From the NCBI GenBank assembly GCA_028687425.1, contig JAQUAD010000012.1, forward strand, positions 1 through 58,501: a DNA stretch of 58,501 nucleotides, in the 5' to 3' direction. Positions 37,186 through 47,180 of the stretch are shown one piece after another. Under the pieces are notes generated by a model. The model did no database searches and had not been told where the DNA came from. It worked only from the letters and a program-made list of their open reading frames with translations. A program made the translations under genes and the position numbers. The DNA comes from Sideroxydans sp. (GTDB lineage: Bacteria > Pseudomonadota > Gammaproteobacteria > Burkholderiales > Gallionellaceae). Position 1 is the stretch's first letter. Each line of letters starts with the position of its first letter.

Positions 37186-38448
37186 TCACACGAGACAACG
37201 CTTGTGCTCGATGTGATATTCGAATTCCTTGCGGTAGTGCTTGAGCATGCCCTGCACCGGCCAAGCTGCTGCATCGCCCAGCGCGCAGATGGTGCGGCCG
37301 GCGATGTTGTCGCAAAGTTCAAGCAGCAGATCGAGGTCTTCCGGCTTGCCTTCACCCTTTTCGATGCGATGCACGATGCGGTACAGCCAGCCTGTGCCTT
37401 CGCGGCAAGGTGTGCACTGACCGCACGATTCTTCGAAGTAGAAATAGGACAGACGCTCCAGTGCGCGCACCATGCAGGTCGTGTCGTCCATCACGATCAC
37501 CGCGCCGGAACCCAGATAGGAACCGGCTTTCTGCAGCGAGTCGTAATCCATGTTGACGTCCATCATGATGTCGCCCGGCAACACGGGCATGGAGGAACCG
37601 CCGGGGATGACCGCCTTCAGCTTGTGACCGTGACGCACGCCGCCGGCCATCGCCAGCAGATCGCGGAACGGTGTGCCCATCGGCACTTCGAAGTTGCCGG
37701 GATTGTTCACATGCCCCGACACCGAGAACAGCTTGATGCCGCCGCTGTTCGGCACGCCGAGGTCGGCGAACTTCTTGCCGCCGTTGGCGATGATGTAAGG
37801 GATGCTGGCGAAGGTCTCGGTGTTGTTGATGGTGGTCGGCTTGCCGTACAGGCCGAAGCTGGCCGGGAACGGCGGCTTGAAGCGCGGCTGCCCCTTCTTG
37901 CCTTCGATCGATTCCAGCAATGCGGTCTCTTCGCCGCACACATAGGCGCCGTAGCCCATGTGGTTGAAGAGGTCGAATTCGAAATCGGTGCCGAGGATGC
38001 CCTTGCCCAGATAGCCCGCCTTGCGTGCATCTTCGCAGGCCTGCTCCATGACTTCGTAGGCTTCGAAGATCTCGCCGTGCACGTAGTTGTAACCGGCTTT
38101 CACACCCATCGCATACGCCGCAATGGCCATGCCTTCGATCAGCATGTGCGGGTTGTAGCGCAGGATGTCCCAGTCCTTGCAGGTGCCCGGCTCGCCTTCG
38201 TCCGAGTTGCAGACGATGTATTTGTCGCCCTCGTAGTTGCGCGGCATGAAGCTCCATTTCAGGCCGGTGGGGAAGCCCGCACCGCCGCGTCCGCGCAGAT
38301 TGGATGCTTTGACCTCGGAGATGATCAGGTCGGGCGACATCTTTTCTGTCAGCACCTTGCGCAGCGCCTGATAGCCACCTGCCTTCACATAGTTGTCGAG
38401 ATTCGCCAGACCGTCTGCTGAGGTGGCGAGGATGATGGATTTGCTCAT
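37186..38448 (-). CDS. nuoF: NADH-quinone oxidoreductase subunit F
   Basis: NADH- and FMN-binding subunit with cluster N3. [17 protein letters not shown] is the nucleotide-binding loop, [16 protein letters not shown] the FMN site, and [15 protein letters not shown] with a later Cys the 4Fe-4S site. ATG 38448 ([13 protein letters not shown]) overlaps the nuoE stop (ATGA); the frame goes on to 38511 but that part lies in nuoE. 420 residues. Confidence 0.97.
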   Translation of the reverse strand: MSKSIILATSADGLANLDNYVKAGGYQALRKVLTEKMSPDLIISEVKASNLRGRGGAGFPTGLKWSFMPRNYEGDKYIVCNSDEGEPGTCKDWDILRYNPHMLIEGMAIAAYAMGVKAGYNYVHGEIFEAYEVMEQACEDARKAGYLGKGILGTDFEFDLFNHMGYGAYVCGEETALLESIEGKKGQPRFKPPFPASFGLYGKPTTINNTETFASIPYIIANGGKKFADLGVPNSGGIKLFSVSGHVNNPGNFEVPMGTPFRDLLAMAGGVRHGHKLKAVIPGGSSMPVLPGDIMMDVNMDYDSLQKAGSYLGSGAVIVMDDTTCMVRALERLSYFYFEESCGQCTPCREGTGWLYRIVHRIEKGEGKPEDLDLLLELCDNIAGRTICALGDAAAWPVQGMLKHYRKEFEYHIEHKRCLV

Positions 38449-38930
38449 GCCTTGCCTCCTTCCAGATCCGCCAGGATGCTGTCGATCTTCTCCGGCGTCA
38501 GCTTGCCGCACATCTTCTTGTTATTCACGTTCAGCAAGGGGGCGTCGATACAAGCACCCATGCACTCGCCTTCGCGCAAGCCGAACTTGCCGTCCGCTGT
38601 GACTTCGTTCATCTTGATACCGAGTTTCTGTTCCAGATAGCTCACCGTATCGCCGGCACCGCACAGCGTGCAAGACAGGTTGGTACACACGGTCAGCGTG
38701 TGTTTGCCCATCGGCTTCAGGTTGTACATGTGATAGAAGGTCGCCACTTCGTAGACGGCCATCTGCGGCATATCCAGATATTGCGCCACATCGGCCATAT
38801 CCTCCGGCGCGATCCAGCCCTTCTCGTCCTGCACGAAACGCAAGGCAGCCATCACGGCAGACTGGCGCTGATCGGCGGGGTATTTCTTCAGCTCTTTGTC
38901 GATGAGCGTCGTGATCTGTTGCGACAACAT
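38445..38930 (-). CDS. nuoE: NADH-quinone oxidoreductase subunit E
   Basis: Thioredoxin-like subunit with 2Fe-2S cluster N1a. The four cysteines are in [15 protein letters not shown] and [18 protein letters not shown]. 161 residues. Overlaps nuoF by 4 bases and nuoD by 1. Confidence 0.97.
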   Translation of the reverse strand: MLSQQITTLIDKELKKYPADQRQSAVMAALRFVQDEKGWIAPEDMADVAQYLDMPQMAVYEVATFYHMYNLKPMGKHTLTVCTNLSCTLCGAGDTVSYLEQKLGIKMNEVTADGKFGLREGECMGACIDAPLLNVNNKKMCGKLTPEKIDSILADLEGGKA

Positions 38931-40183
38931 CAGCGGTCTACCTCCCCGAAAACAATATCCTGCGTACCGATGATGGCCACCACGTCGGCGATCATGTGTC
39001 CGCGCGTCATCTCGTCCAGACTGGACAGGTGCGTAAAGCCCGGCGCACGGATCTTCATGCGGTAAGGCTTGTTGGCACCGTCCGATGCCAGATAGATACC
39101 GAACTCACCCTTGGGATGTTCGACTGCCGAATACACTTCACCAGCCGGAACGTGCATACCTTCCGTGAAGAACTTGAAGTGGTGGATCAGTTCTTCCATG
39201 TTCTGCTTCATCGCTTCGCGCTTGGGTGGTGCGTACTTCAGGTCGTCAGCCATGACCGGACCGGAGTTCTTGCGCAGCCAGTCGATACACTGGCGGATGA
39301 TGCGCAGTGACTGACGCATCTCTTCCACGCGCACCAGATAACGGTCGTAGCAGTCGCCCTCGACACCCACCGGGATGTCGAAGTCCAGCTTGTCGTACAC
39401 CTCGTACGGCTGCTTCTTGCGCAGGTCCCAGGCGATGCCGGAGCCGCGCAACATCGGGCCGGTGAAGCCCAGTGCCATGGCGCGTTCCGGTGTGACCACG
39501 CCGATACCGACGGTACGTTGCTTCCAGATACGGTTGTCGGTTAACAGTGTTTCGAACTCGTCGATATGCTTGGGGAAACGAACCGTGAAGTCCTCGATAA
39601 AATCGAGCAGAGAACCTTGACGGTTCTCGTTCATGCGCTTCACGTCTGCCGCGTTGTGCACCTTGCTCTCGCGATACTGTGGCATGACTTCCGGCAGGTC
39701 GCGATACACGCCACCCGGACGGTAATAAGCCGCATGCAGACGCGCACCGGCGACGGCCTCGTAGGCATCCACCAGATCCTCGCGGTCGCGGAAGGCGTAG
39801 AAGAACATGGTCATCGCGCCGAGGTCGATACCGACCGCGCCCAGCCACAGCAGATGGTTCAGGATGCGGGTGATCTCGTCGTACATGACGCGAATGTATT
39901 GCGCGCGGATCGGCACTTCGATGCCAGCCAGCTTCTCCACTGCCATCACATAGGCATGCTCGTTGCACATCGGGGACACGTAATCCAGACGATCCATATA
40001 AGGCATGGCTTGCAGGAAGGTCTTGTGCTCTGCCAGCTTCTCGGTGCCGCGATGCAGCAGACCGATGTGCGGGTCGGCACGCTCGACCACTTCACCATCC
40101 AGCTCCAGCACCAGGCGCAACACGCCGTGGGCCGCCGGGTGTTGCGGCCCGAAGTTCAGGGTGTAATTTTTGATTTCAGCCAT
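38930..40183 (-). CDS. nuoD: NADH-quinone oxidoreductase subunit D
   Basis: Quinone-site subunit related to the large subunit of NiFe hydrogenases. [20 protein letters not shown] is the conserved N-terminus with the two histidines near the quinone. A separate protein of 417 residues, not fused to NuoC as in E. coli. ATG 40183 (MAEIKNYTL) is used; the frame continues to 40249 as an overlap of nuoC and its gap. Confidence 0.97.
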   Translation of the reverse strand: MAEIKNYTLNFGPQHPAAHGVLRLVLELDGEVVERADPHIGLLHRGTEKLAEHKTFLQAMPYMDRLDYVSPMCNEHAYVMAVEKLAGIEVPIRAQYIRVMYDEITRILNHLLWLGAVGIDLGAMTMFFYAFRDREDLVDAYEAVAGARLHAAYYRPGGVYRDLPEVMPQYRESKVHNAADVKRMNENRQGSLLDFIEDFTVRFPKHIDEFETLLTDNRIWKQRTVGIGVVTPERAMALGFTGPMLRGSGIAWDLRKKQPYEVYDKLDFDIPVGVEGDCYDRYLVRVEEMRQSLRIIRQCIDWLRKNSGPVMADDLKYAPPKREAMKQNMEELIHHFKFFTEGMHVPAGEVYSAVEHPKGEFGIYLASDGANKPYRMKIRAPGFTHLSSLDEMTRGHMIADVVAIIGTQDIVFGEVDR

Positions 40184-40199
40184 TACTGTCTCTCTGCTC

Positions 40200-40829
40200 T
40201 TAGTTGCGACCGTACTGCTCTTCGCGCATGGTGCGAGGCGTGATTTCACGCGGCTCTACCGACACGGGCTCGTAAACCACACGGCGCTGATCTGCGTCGT
40301 AACGCATCTCGACGGTACCCGACAGCGGGAAGTCCTTGCGGAACGGATTACCGACGAAACCATAGTCGGTCAGGATGCGGCGCAAGTCCGGATGTCCCTT
40401 GAAGATCGTGCCATACAGGTCGAACGCTTCGCGCTCGTACCAGTTCGCCACCGGCCATACGCCGATCACGGAATCCATCATCGGCATCGCATCGTCTTCG
40501 GCGAACACGCGTACGCGCAAGCGGATGTTATGGGTGATGGAAAGCAGGTGGTAGATGGTGGCGAAACGCGGGCCTTTGTGTGGCTGGTCGGCCAGATAGC
40601 GGCCGTCCTCGCAGGTCTCGCTGCCATAAGTGGAATAGTCGATGCCGCACAGGTCGATCAGCTCTTCGAAACGCAGATCGGCATCGTCGCGCAGGCGGGT
40701 GAATACGCCGATCATGTCGGCCGCCTTCACCACCATCGTCAATTCACCCAGACGCTCTTCCAGACTCACTACTTTCGTGCCGAAAGCTTCATGCAGATTG
40801 GATTTCAGGATTTTGAGGTCGGTAGTCAT
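40200..40829 (-). CDS. nuoC: NADH-quinone oxidoreductase subunit C
   Basis: 30-kDa peripheral-arm subunit. [18 protein letters not shown]-like signature appears as [20 protein letters not shown] and [20 protein letters not shown]. 209 residues, as a separate gene. Sits two bases after nuoB. Confidence 0.97.
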   Translation of the reverse strand: MTTDLKILKSNLHEAFGTKVVSLEERLGELTMVVKAADMIGVFTRLRDDADLRFEELIDLCGIDYSTYGSETCEDGRYLADQPHKGPRFATIYHLLSITHNIRLRVRVFAEDDAMPMMDSVIGVWPVANWYEREAFDLYGTIFKGHPDLRRILTDYGFVGNPFRKDFPLSGTVEMRYDADQRRVVYEPVSVEPREITPRTMREEQYGRN

Positions 40830-40831
40830 GA

Positions 40832-41314
40832 TCAGCCCCGGGCGATGGTGTTGGTACGCTTGATCTTGTTCTGCAACTGGATCACGCCGTACAGCAGGGC
40901 TTCAGCCGTCGGCGGGCAACCAGGAACATAGATATCGACGGGAACGATGCGATCGCAGCCTCGCACCACGGAATAGGAATAGTGATAGTAGCCGCCGCCG
41001 TTTGCGCAGGAGCCCATGGAGATCACCCAGCGCGGCTCGGCCATCTGGTCATACACCTTGCGCAAAGCCGGGGCCATCTTGTTGCACAGCGTACCCGCCA
41101 CGATCATCACGTCGGACTGGCGCGGACTGGGACGGAAAGCACCGGCGCCGAAACGGTCCAGGTCGTAACGCGGCAAAGCGGCGTGCATCATTTCGACGGC
41201 ACAACATGCCAGACCGAAGGTCATCGGCCACAGGGAACCGGTACGCGCGTAATTGATAATGGTATCGGCGGTGGTGGTCACCACGCCTTTTTCCAGAATT
41301 CCTTCAATGCCCAT
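40832..41314 (-). CDS. nuoB: NADH-quinone oxidoreductase subunit B
   Basis: Holds the terminal cluster N2 that reduces quinone. The four ligands are seen in [16 protein letters not shown] (tandem Cys), [20 protein letters not shown] and [16 protein letters not shown]-type segments. 160 residues. Separated from nuoA by 141 bases that contain a hairpin, unusual in an otherwise tight operon. Confidence 0.98.
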   Translation of the reverse strand: MGIEGILEKGVVTTTADTIINYARTGSLWPMTFGLACCAVEMMHAALPRYDLDRFGAGAFRPSPRQSDVMIVAGTLCNKMAPALRKVYDQMAEPRWVISMGSCANGGGYYHYSYSVVRGCDRIVPVDIYVPGCPPTAEALLYGVIQLQNKIKRTNTIARG

Positions 41315-41423
41315 ATGCTCCCCTCTTCATCGTGCACGACAACGCCCTACGGCGGTCGCGCATTCATGTTTTAGATACTCTCGCTGGCGTTCCGCGGCCT
41401 TGCTCTATACAGTTGAATGCAAC

Positions 41424-41449
41424 AAACGCGGATGATCACATCCGCGTTT
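41424..41449 (-). terminator. hairpin between nuoA and nuoB
   Basis: AAACGCGGATG (41424-41434), loop ATCA, CATCCGCGTTT (41439-41449): perfect 11-bp stem beginning six bases after the nuoA stop. The minus-strand sequence after it is GTTGCATTC, not a strong T-run, so partial termination or mRNA processing is more likely than a complete stop. The rest of the gap to nuoB (41315-41423) shows nothing else. Confidence 0.55.
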
Positions 41450-41455
41450 GCGTCG

Positions 41456-41812
41456 TTACTCCCATTCCAGTGCGCCCTTCATCCACTCATAGACGAAACC
41501 GACCACGAGAATGGCCAGGAACACCATCATGGAAACAAAACCGAAGGTGCCGATCTCTTTCAGAACGATCGCCCAGGGAAAGAGGAAGGCGATCTCAAGA
41601 TCGAACAGAATGAACAGAATGGCAACGAGATAGAAACGCACATCGAATTTCATGCGCGCATCTTCGAAAGCCTCGAAACCGCACTCGTATGGAGATAGTT
41701 TTTTGTCGTCCGGACGATTCGGACCGGTAATGATGCCCAGAACCAGAGGCGCAACACCCATTACCAAAGCGATGCCGATAAACAACAGTACCGGAAAATA
41801 ATTTTCCAACAT
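41456..41812 (-). CDS. nuoA: NADH-quinone oxidoreductase subunit A
   Basis: First gene of the nuo operon; three-helix membrane subunit. [40 protein letters not shown] (the quinone-loop Cys) and [20 protein letters not shown] are diagnostic. 118 residues. tRNA-Leu lies 115 bases upstream on the same strand. Confidence 0.98.
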   Translation of the reverse strand: MLENYFPVLLFIGIALVMGVAPLVLGIITGPNRPDDKKLSPYECGFEAFEDARMKFDVRFYLVAILFILFDLEIAFLFPWAIVLKEIGTFGFVSMMVFLAILVVGFVYEWMKGALEWE

Positions 41813-41926
41813 GCTTGAGTCCCCTCCCTCTGTAGAACCCGCAATATAGCGGAGTGCAAAGCAATGCTCTAGTTTATGTTTCGGCCCTGTGCCGAATCAG
41901 CCAGGGCTCTTCTTTTTTGTATTGTC

Positions 41927-42013
41927 TGGTGCGGGGCATGGGACTCGAACCCACACGTCCTTTCGGACACAGCCACCTCAAGGCTGCGCGTCTACCAATT
42001 CCGCCAACTCCGC
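41927..42013 (-). tRNA. tRNA-Leu (anticodon GAG), CCA encoded
   Basis: Reading the minus strand from 42013: 5' GCGGAGT acceptor, D-arm TTGGCGGAATTGGTAGAC, anticodon stem-loop CAGCC TTGAGGT GGCTG (anticodon GAG), variable arm GTCC GAAA GGAC, T-loop TTCGAGTCC, discriminator A and encoded CCA. 87 bases with CCA. The acceptor stem has an A.C mismatch at position 5:68. Reads CTC and CTT leucine codons. Confidence 0.95.
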
Positions 42014-42031
42014 ATACTACTTAATTATTGA

Positions 42032-42370
42032 TTATCGCGGGATATCCTTTGCCTTGGAATCAGGCGCACCCGCCGCTGCCGGCGCTTCCACTTTCAGCGC
42101 ATCAACATCCACACGATCCATCACCCCCGACTGCTTCGCAGGCTGGGCATACATTGATGTCAGCGTCAGGCTGGTAATAAAAAAGATGGTGGCGGCCACC
42201 GCAGTGCTACGGCTCAGAAAGTTGGCCGAACCGCTGGAGCCGAACAGACTGCCCGCTGAACCGGTGCCAAAAGCTGCGCCCATATCGGCACCTTTGCCGT
42301 GCTGGATCAGCACCAGACCGATCAACACCACTGCCGTTATTACATGAACTACCCAAACCAATGTTTCCAC
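42032..42370 (-). CDS. secG: protein translocase subunit SecG
   Basis: Small membrane subunit of SecYEG. Two membrane helices with the conserved MVLIQ-type block [20 protein letters not shown] and [20 protein letters not shown] between them. 112 residues with an Ala/Pro-rich tail. The order tpiA-secG-tRNALeu-nuoA is common in beta- and gammaproteobacteria. Confidence 0.97.
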   Translation of the reverse strand: METLVWVVHVITAVVLIGLVLIQHGKGADMGAAFGTGSAGSLFGSSGSANFLSRSTAVAATIFFITSLTLTSMYAQPAKQSGVMDRVDVDALKVEAPAAAGAPDSKAKDIPR

Positions 42371-42384
42371 ACTCGACTCCAGCT

Positions 42385-43140
42385 TTATTGTTGTGCGGCG
42401 CTACAGATCGCCACAAATTCTTCCGCCACCAACGACGCGCCCCCGATCAGGCCGCCATCAATATCCGTCATCCCCATCAGCTCTGCGGCATTGCCCGGCT
42501 TCATGCTGCCGCCGTACAGAATGCGCAAACCCTGTGCCACACCGCCATCCAGCTGCGCCACGCGCTGACGGATGAAGGCATGCACTGCCTGCGCCTGCTC
42601 CGGCGTTGCGGTCTTGCCGGTACCTATCGCCCAGACCGGCTCATAGGCAATGACCGACTTGGCCAGATCCTGCGCGGCGACGTGATTGAGCACCGCATCC
42701 AGCTGGCGCCCTACAACTTGCTCGGTTACGCCGCTTTCGCGCTCTTCCAGCGTCTCACCCACACAGAAGATAGGTGTCAAACCGGCCTTGATGGCCGCAT
42801 CAAACTTGTCCGCCACGATCTCGTCGCTCTCGCCATACATGGCACGACGCTCGCTGTGCCCGACGATAACGTATCGACACTCAAAATCGACAAGCATGCC
42901 AGACGCCACTTCTCCGGTGAATGCACCCTTCGCATGCTGACTCAGATTCTGTGCACCCCACGCCACATTGCTTCCCTGCAACATGGATTGCAACTGGGCT
43001 AAATAAGGATAAGGCGCACATACACCAAAATCCGCTCCTTGCAGCCCCTTCACACCTGCCTGCACGCCCTCCAGCAAGCTCTTGTTGCCTGCCAGACTAC
43101 CGTGCATCTTCCAGTTCCCAACCACTAATTTGCGTCGCAT
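42385..43140 (-). CDS. tpiA: triose-phosphate isomerase
   Basis: Interconverts dihydroxyacetone phosphate and glyceraldehyde 3-phosphate. VVGNWKMHG (catalytic Lys), [10 protein letters not shown] (electrophilic His) and [20 protein letters not shown] (catalytic Glu) are all present. 251 residues. Upstream lies a 213-base divergent region shared with pstS. Confidence 0.98.
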   Translation of the reverse strand: MRRKLVVGNWKMHGSLAGNKSLLEGVQAGVKGLQGADFGVCAPYPYLAQLQSMLQGSNVAWGAQNLSQHAKGAFTGEVASGMLVDFECRYVIVGHSERRAMYGESDEIVADKFDAAIKAGLTPIFCVGETLEERESGVTEQVVGRQLDAVLNHVAAQDLAKSVIAYEPVWAIGTGKTATPEQAQAVHAFIRQRVAQLDGGVAQGLRILYGGSMKPGNAAELMGMTDIDGGLIGGASLVAEEFVAICSAAQQ

Positions 43141-43265
43141 CAGACTATTCTTCCGACGTTTTGAGGTCGGCGATAGTAACGGCGAATCGAACTGCGGTCA
43201 ATCCGCGTAATTTAGCCTCATCGGTGCCCCATATTTCCACCGGTGGCGGCATGCCAGAATGGCTT

Positions 43266-43284
43266 ATGTAATAATCGTGTAACA
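43266..43284 (+). promoter_or_regulatory. PhoB box-like direct repeat upstream of pstS
   Basis: ATGTAATA (43266-43273) and GTGTAACA (43277-43284) are two 11-base-spaced copies of a TGTAAYA half-site, resembling the PhoB box (CTGTCAT repeats, 11-bp period). They stand 70 bases before pstS, in the divergent 213-base tpiA-pstS gap; the gap otherwise shows no promoter I would call. Confidence 0.55.
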
Positions 43285-43353
43285 ATTCGCACATAGGATG
43301 CATCCCGCTGACACAAGTCGAGCAAAACGATCAATCCTTCGGAGAATCTTGAA

Positions 43354-44400
43354 ATGAGCAAACTGAATCGAATCTTGAGCGGGCTCGGCCTGTCCTTGAC
43401 ACTGCTGGGTGCCACCGTGGCGCACGCGACCGACATCACCGGTGCCGGCGCAACTTTCCCTTACCCTGTCTATGCCAAGTGGGCTGAAGCCTACAAGAAC
43501 AATACCGGCGTGGGCATGAACTATCAGTCCATCGGTTCCGGCGGCGGCATCAAGCAGATCAAGGCCAAGACCGTGGACTTCGGCGCTTCCGACGCGCCGA
43601 TGAATGCCAACGAATTGGGCATGCTGGGTCTGACCCAATTCCCGACCGTGATCGGTGGCGTGGTGCCGGTCATCAATATCGAAGGCGTTGCTGCCGGTCA
43701 ACTGAAACTGTCCAGCGACACACTGGTTGACATCTTCATGGGCAAGATCACCAAATGGAATGATCCCAAGATCGCCGCAGACAACAAGGGGCTGAACCTG
43801 CCCGACCAATCCATCACCGTGGTACACCGCGCTGACGGCTCCGGCACCACACACATTTTCACATCCTATCTGGCTGCAGTCAGCACCACCTGGATGCGTG
43901 AAGTCGGCGCCAACAAAGCCGTGAAGTGGCCCACAGGTACAGGTGGCAAAGGCAACGAAGGCGTTGCTTCCTATGTACAACGCATCAAGGGTGCAATCGG
44001 CTACGTAGAGTATGCATACGCATTGCAGAACAAAATGACCTATGCACAACTGAAGAACCGCGATGGTCACTTTGTCTCCCCGACCGCTGAAAGCTTCAAG
44101 GCTGCTGCCGGCAACGCCAAGTGGAAGGCATCGGAAGGCTTCGCCGAGATTCTGGTGAACGAGCCTGGTGCCGACAGCTGGCCCATCACCGGTGCCACGT
44201 TCATCCTGGTCTACAAGACTCAGGACAACGCTGCCGCCGGCGCTGAAGTACTGAAGTTCTTCGACTGGGCATACAGCCACGGCGACAAGATGGCTTCCGA
44301 CCTGGACTACGTGCCGCTGCCGAACAATGTCACTGCCATGATCCGCAAGGCCTGGATGGATCAGATCAAAGACAGCCACGGCAAGGCCATCTGGCACTAA
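43354..44400 (+). CDS. pstS: phosphate ABC transporter substrate-binding protein PstS
   Basis: Periplasmic phosphate-binding protein. Signal peptide MSKLNRILSGLGLSLTLLGA ending AHA; the mature N-terminus TDITGAGATFPYPVYAKWAE and SIGSGGGIKQIKAKTVDFGA, VVHRADGSGTTHIFTSYL hold the phosphate-binding loops. 348 residues. First gene of pstSCAB; a G/C hairpin follows it. Confidence 0.98.
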   Translation: MSKLNRILSGLGLSLTLLGATVAHATDITGAGATFPYPVYAKWAEAYKNNTGVGMNYQSIGSGGGIKQIKAKTVDFGASDAPMNANELGMLGLTQFPTVIGGVVPVINIEGVAAGQLKLSSDTLVDIFMGKITKWNDPKIAADNKGLNLPDQSITVVHRADGSGTTHIFTSYLAAVSTTWMREVGANKAVKWPTGTGGKGNEGVASYVQRIKGAIGYVEYAYALQNKMTYAQLKNRDGHFVSPTAESFKAAAGNAKWKASEGFAEILVNEPGADSWPITGATFILVYKTQDNAAAGAEVLKFFDWAYSHGDKMASDLDYVPLPNNVTAMIRKAWMDQIKDSHGKAIWH

Positions 44401-44446
44401 AAGCTAAAGCTGGAGTGCGCCGAACAGCGCGCTCAAGCTATAATTC

Positions 44447-44465
44447 GGGGGGCGCCATGCCCCCC
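44447..44465 (+). terminator. hairpin between pstS and pstC
   Basis: GGGGGGC (44447-44453), loop GCCAT, GCCCCCC (44459-44465) with AATTTCAC after it. It can stop part of the transcripts so that PstS is made in excess over PstCAB. A TATAAT at 44439-44444 lies just before it without a good -35. Confidence 0.6.
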
Positions 44466-44494
44466 AATTTCACTCAAGACACTAAATTACAACA

Positions 44495-45460
44495 ATGAAA
44501 TCGACGCTCCTGCACCAAGCCCGGCTCAAGCAACAGATCTGGCTGGACATGATGTTCCGCGGCCTGACCCGTCTGTCGGCCTTTGGGGTATTGGCATTAT
44601 TGCTAGCCATCATCGCCTCGCTGGTAATGGGCAGTATGCCTGCCATCGAAGCGTTCGGTTTCCACTTTCTCGTCAACCCCGAATGGAACCCCGTCACCGA
44701 TGAATACGGCGCACTGGTTCCTATTGTTGGCACACTGGTTACCTCCGGTATCGCATTGCTGATCGCCATCCCGGTCAGCTTCGGTATCGCCATCTTCCTG
44801 ACCGAGCTGTCTCCGCGCGTATTGCGCCGACCACTCGGCATCGCCGTCGAACTGCTGGCGGGTATTCCCAGCATCATCTACGGCATGTGGGGCTTGTTTG
44901 TGTTCGCCCCGCTGTTCGCAGACCATATCGAACCGTGGATCAACGACCATATCGGCGCCATGCCGGTGATCGGACCGTTTTTCGCCGGCCCGCCTATGGG
45001 CATCGGCATCCTGACGGCAGGCATCATCCTCGCCATCATGGTGATCCCCTTCATCGCCTCGGTCATGCGCGACGTGTTCGAAGTCGTACCGCCGATGCTG
45101 AAAGAATCCGCCTACGGCGTGGGTGCCACGACCTGGGAAGTCGTGATGAAGATCGTGCTGCCCTATACGCGCATCGGCGTAGTCGGCGGCATCATGCTGG
45201 GACTGGGGCGCGCGCTGGGCGAAACCATGGCCGTCACCTTTGTCATCGGTAATGCCCATGAATTGAGCCAATCCCTGTTGATGCCCGGCAACAGCATCTC
45301 TTCGGCACTGGCCAACGAATTTACCGAAGCCGTCGGCGAGCTCTATACATCTGCGCTGATCGAGCTCGGCCTGATCCTGTTCTTCATCACTTTCGTCGTC
45401 CTCACTCTGGCCCGCCTGCTACTGCTCAAAATGAGCAAGCGCGAAGGCAAATCGACTTGA
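44495..45460 (+). CDS. pstC: phosphate ABC transporter permease PstC
   Basis: Inner-membrane permease, 321 residues and six helices. The ABC-interaction (EAA) loop is seen in [20 protein letters not shown], then [23 protein letters not shown] 44495. pstA follows after 10 bases. Confidence 0.98.
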   Translation: MKSTLLHQARLKQQIWLDMMFRGLTRLSAFGVLALLLAIIASLVMGSMPAIEAFGFHFLVNPEWNPVTDEYGALVPIVGTLVTSGIALLIAIPVSFGIAIFLTELSPRVLRRPLGIAVELLAGIPSIIYGMWGLFVFAPLFADHIEPWINDHIGAMPVIGPFFAGPPMGIGILTAGIILAIMVIPFIASVMRDVFEVVPPMLKESAYGVGATTWEVVMKIVLPYTRIGVVGGIMLGLGRALGETMAVTFVIGNAHELSQSLLMPGNSISSALANEFTEAVGELYTSALIELGLILFFITFVVLTLARLLLLKMSKREGKST

Positions 45461-45470
45461 TAACACTGCC

Positions 45471-46316
45471 ATGCTGACTCTCTATACTCGTCGCCGCATC
45501 ACCAACGCCGTCGGACTGACGGTCTCCATGTTTGCCATGGCCTTCGGCCTGTTCTGGCTGTGCTGGATCCTCATTACCCTGCTGGGACATGGCTTGCCCG
45601 CACTCGATGCGGCCGTGTTCAGCAAGATGACCCCGCCGCCGGGCAGCGATGGCGGCCTGCTGAACGCGATCGCCGGCACGCTGATGATGAGCTTGCTCGG
45701 CACATTGATCGGAACCCCGATCGGCATCCTGGCCGGCACCTATCTGGCCGAATTCGGACAGCGCGGCTGGCTGGCACCGATCACGCGCTTCATCAACGAC
45801 ATCCTGTTGTCTGCGCCGTCCATCGTGATCGGCCTGTTCGTTTACGAAGTCTACGTGGTGCACGTCAAGCATTTCTCGGGCTGGGCGGGCGCACTGGCGC
45901 TGGCCATCATCGTCATCCCGATCGTGATCCGCACCACCGAGAACATGCTGCGCCTGGTCCCCAATACGCTGCGCGAAGCGGCTGCGGCCTTGGGCGCCCC
46001 GCAGTGGAAGATCGTCAACTTCGTCACCCTGCGTGCTGCACGCGCCGGCATCATCACCGGCGTGATGCTGGCCATCGCACGTATCAGCGGCGAGACCGCC
46101 CCGCTATTGTTCACTGCCCTGAACAACCAGTTCTGGAGCGCAGACATGAACAACCCGCTGGCCAACCTGCCGGTCGTGATCTTCCAGTTCGCCATGAGCC
46201 CCTACGAAGATTGGCAACATCTCGCCTGGGCCGGCGCATTGCTGATCACACTCAGCGTACTGACACTCAACATCCTCGCGCGTGTGCTGTTCAGACAGAG
46301 CGCCACCACACATTGA
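45471..46316 (+). CDS. pstA: phosphate ABC transporter permease PstA
   Basis: Second permease, 281 residues. Conserved N-terminal [20 protein letters not shown] and the EAA loop [20 protein letters not shown] followed by [20 protein letters not shown]. 10 bases after pstC and 19 before pstB. Confidence 0.98.
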   Translation: MLTLYTRRRITNAVGLTVSMFAMAFGLFWLCWILITLLGHGLPALDAAVFSKMTPPPGSDGGLLNAIAGTLMMSLLGTLIGTPIGILAGTYLAEFGQRGWLAPITRFINDILLSAPSIVIGLFVYEVYVVHVKHFSGWAGALALAIIVIPIVIRTTENMLRLVPNTLREAAAALGAPQWKIVNFVTLRAARAGIITGVMLAIARISGETAPLLFTALNNQFWSADMNNPLANLPVVIFQFAMSPYEDWQHLAWAGALLITLSVLTLNILARVLFRQSATTH

Positions 46317-46335
46317 TATCGGGAATCGAAGAATT

Positions 46336-47109
46336 ATGAACGCACCTCAGATCACCAATCCCAAGCTCATCGTCCGGGACCTCAACTTCTTCTACGGCAA
46401 CTACCGCGCCCTGAAGGACATCAACCTCGATATCGCGGAAAAGATGGTGACCGCCTTCATCGGTCCGTCCGGTTGCGGCAAATCCACGCTGCTGCGTACC
46501 TTCAACCGCATGTACCAGCTCTATCCCAAGCAAAAGGCCACCGGGCAGATCATGCTGGACGGCGGCAACGTGCTCGACCCGAAGCAGGATCTCAACATGC
46601 TGCGCGCCAAGATCGGCATGGTGTTCCAGAAACCGACACCGTTCCCGATGTCCATCTACGACAACATCGCCTTCGGTGTGAAGCTGTACGAGAACCTGAG
46701 CCGCAACGAGATGGATGAGCGCGTGGAATGGGCACTGAAAAAAGCCGCGCTGTGGGCCGAAGTCAGCGACAAGCTGAAACAGAGCGGCACCAGCCTGTCC
46801 GGCGGTCAGCAACAGCGTCTGTGTATCGCACGTGCCATCGCCGTCAAGCCGCAAGTGCTGCTGCTGGACGAGCCGACTTCAGCGCTCGACCCGATCTCCA
46901 CCGCACACATCGAGAAGCTGATCGACGAACTGAAGAAGGACTTCACCATCGTCATCGTGACCCACAACATGCAACAGGCAGCCCGCATCTCCGACTTTAC
47001 CGCCTACATGTATCTGGGTGACCTGATCGAATTCGGCGACACCAGCACAGTGTTCACGAATCCGAAACGCAAGGAAACGGAAGACTACATCACAGGTCGT
47101 TTCGGTTAA
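46336..47109 (+). CDS. pstB: phosphate ABC transporter ATP-binding protein PstB
   Basis: ATPase of the Pst system. Walker [10 protein letters not shown] (residues 43-51), signature [17 protein letters not shown], Walker [20 protein letters not shown] 46336 ([10 protein letters not shown]) follows the pstA stop by 19 bases; the frame is open upstream to 46282. 257 residues. phoU is not downstream; a strong palindrome ends the operon. Confidence 0.98.
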   Translation: MNAPQITNPKLIVRDLNFFYGNYRALKDINLDIAEKMVTAFIGPSGCGKSTLLRTFNRMYQLYPKQKATGQIMLDGGNVLDPKQDLNMLRAKIGMVFQKPTPFPMSIYDNIAFGVKLYENLSRNEMDERVEWALKKAALWAEVSDKLKQSGTSLSGGQQQRLCIARAIAVKPQVLLLDEPTSALDPISTAHIEKLIDELKKDFTIVIVTHNMQQAARISDFTAYMYLGDLIEFGDTSTVFTNPKRKETEDYITGRFG

Positions 47110-47118
47110 ACACCCGGC

Positions 47119-47165
47119 CTCACCAACAACAACGCCGGGCATTGCCCGGCGTTGTTGTTGGTGAG
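47119..47165. terminator. 22-bp perfect palindrome between convergent pstB and glmM
   Basis: The arms 47119-47140 and 47144-47165 are perfectly complementary over 22 bases, with the loop ATT. A GTT-repeat in the right arm is not a T-run, but a hairpin this long between convergent genes probably ends transcription from both sides. It lies between pstB stop (47109) and glmM end (47181). Confidence 0.75.
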
Positions 47166-47180
47166 CGCTGGAAGCTGAGA

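Noticed and set aside
44439-44444. TATAAT before pstC as a separate promoter
   Set aside because: No acceptable -35 hexamer 16-18 bases upstream; it more likely belongs to the leader of the hairpin.
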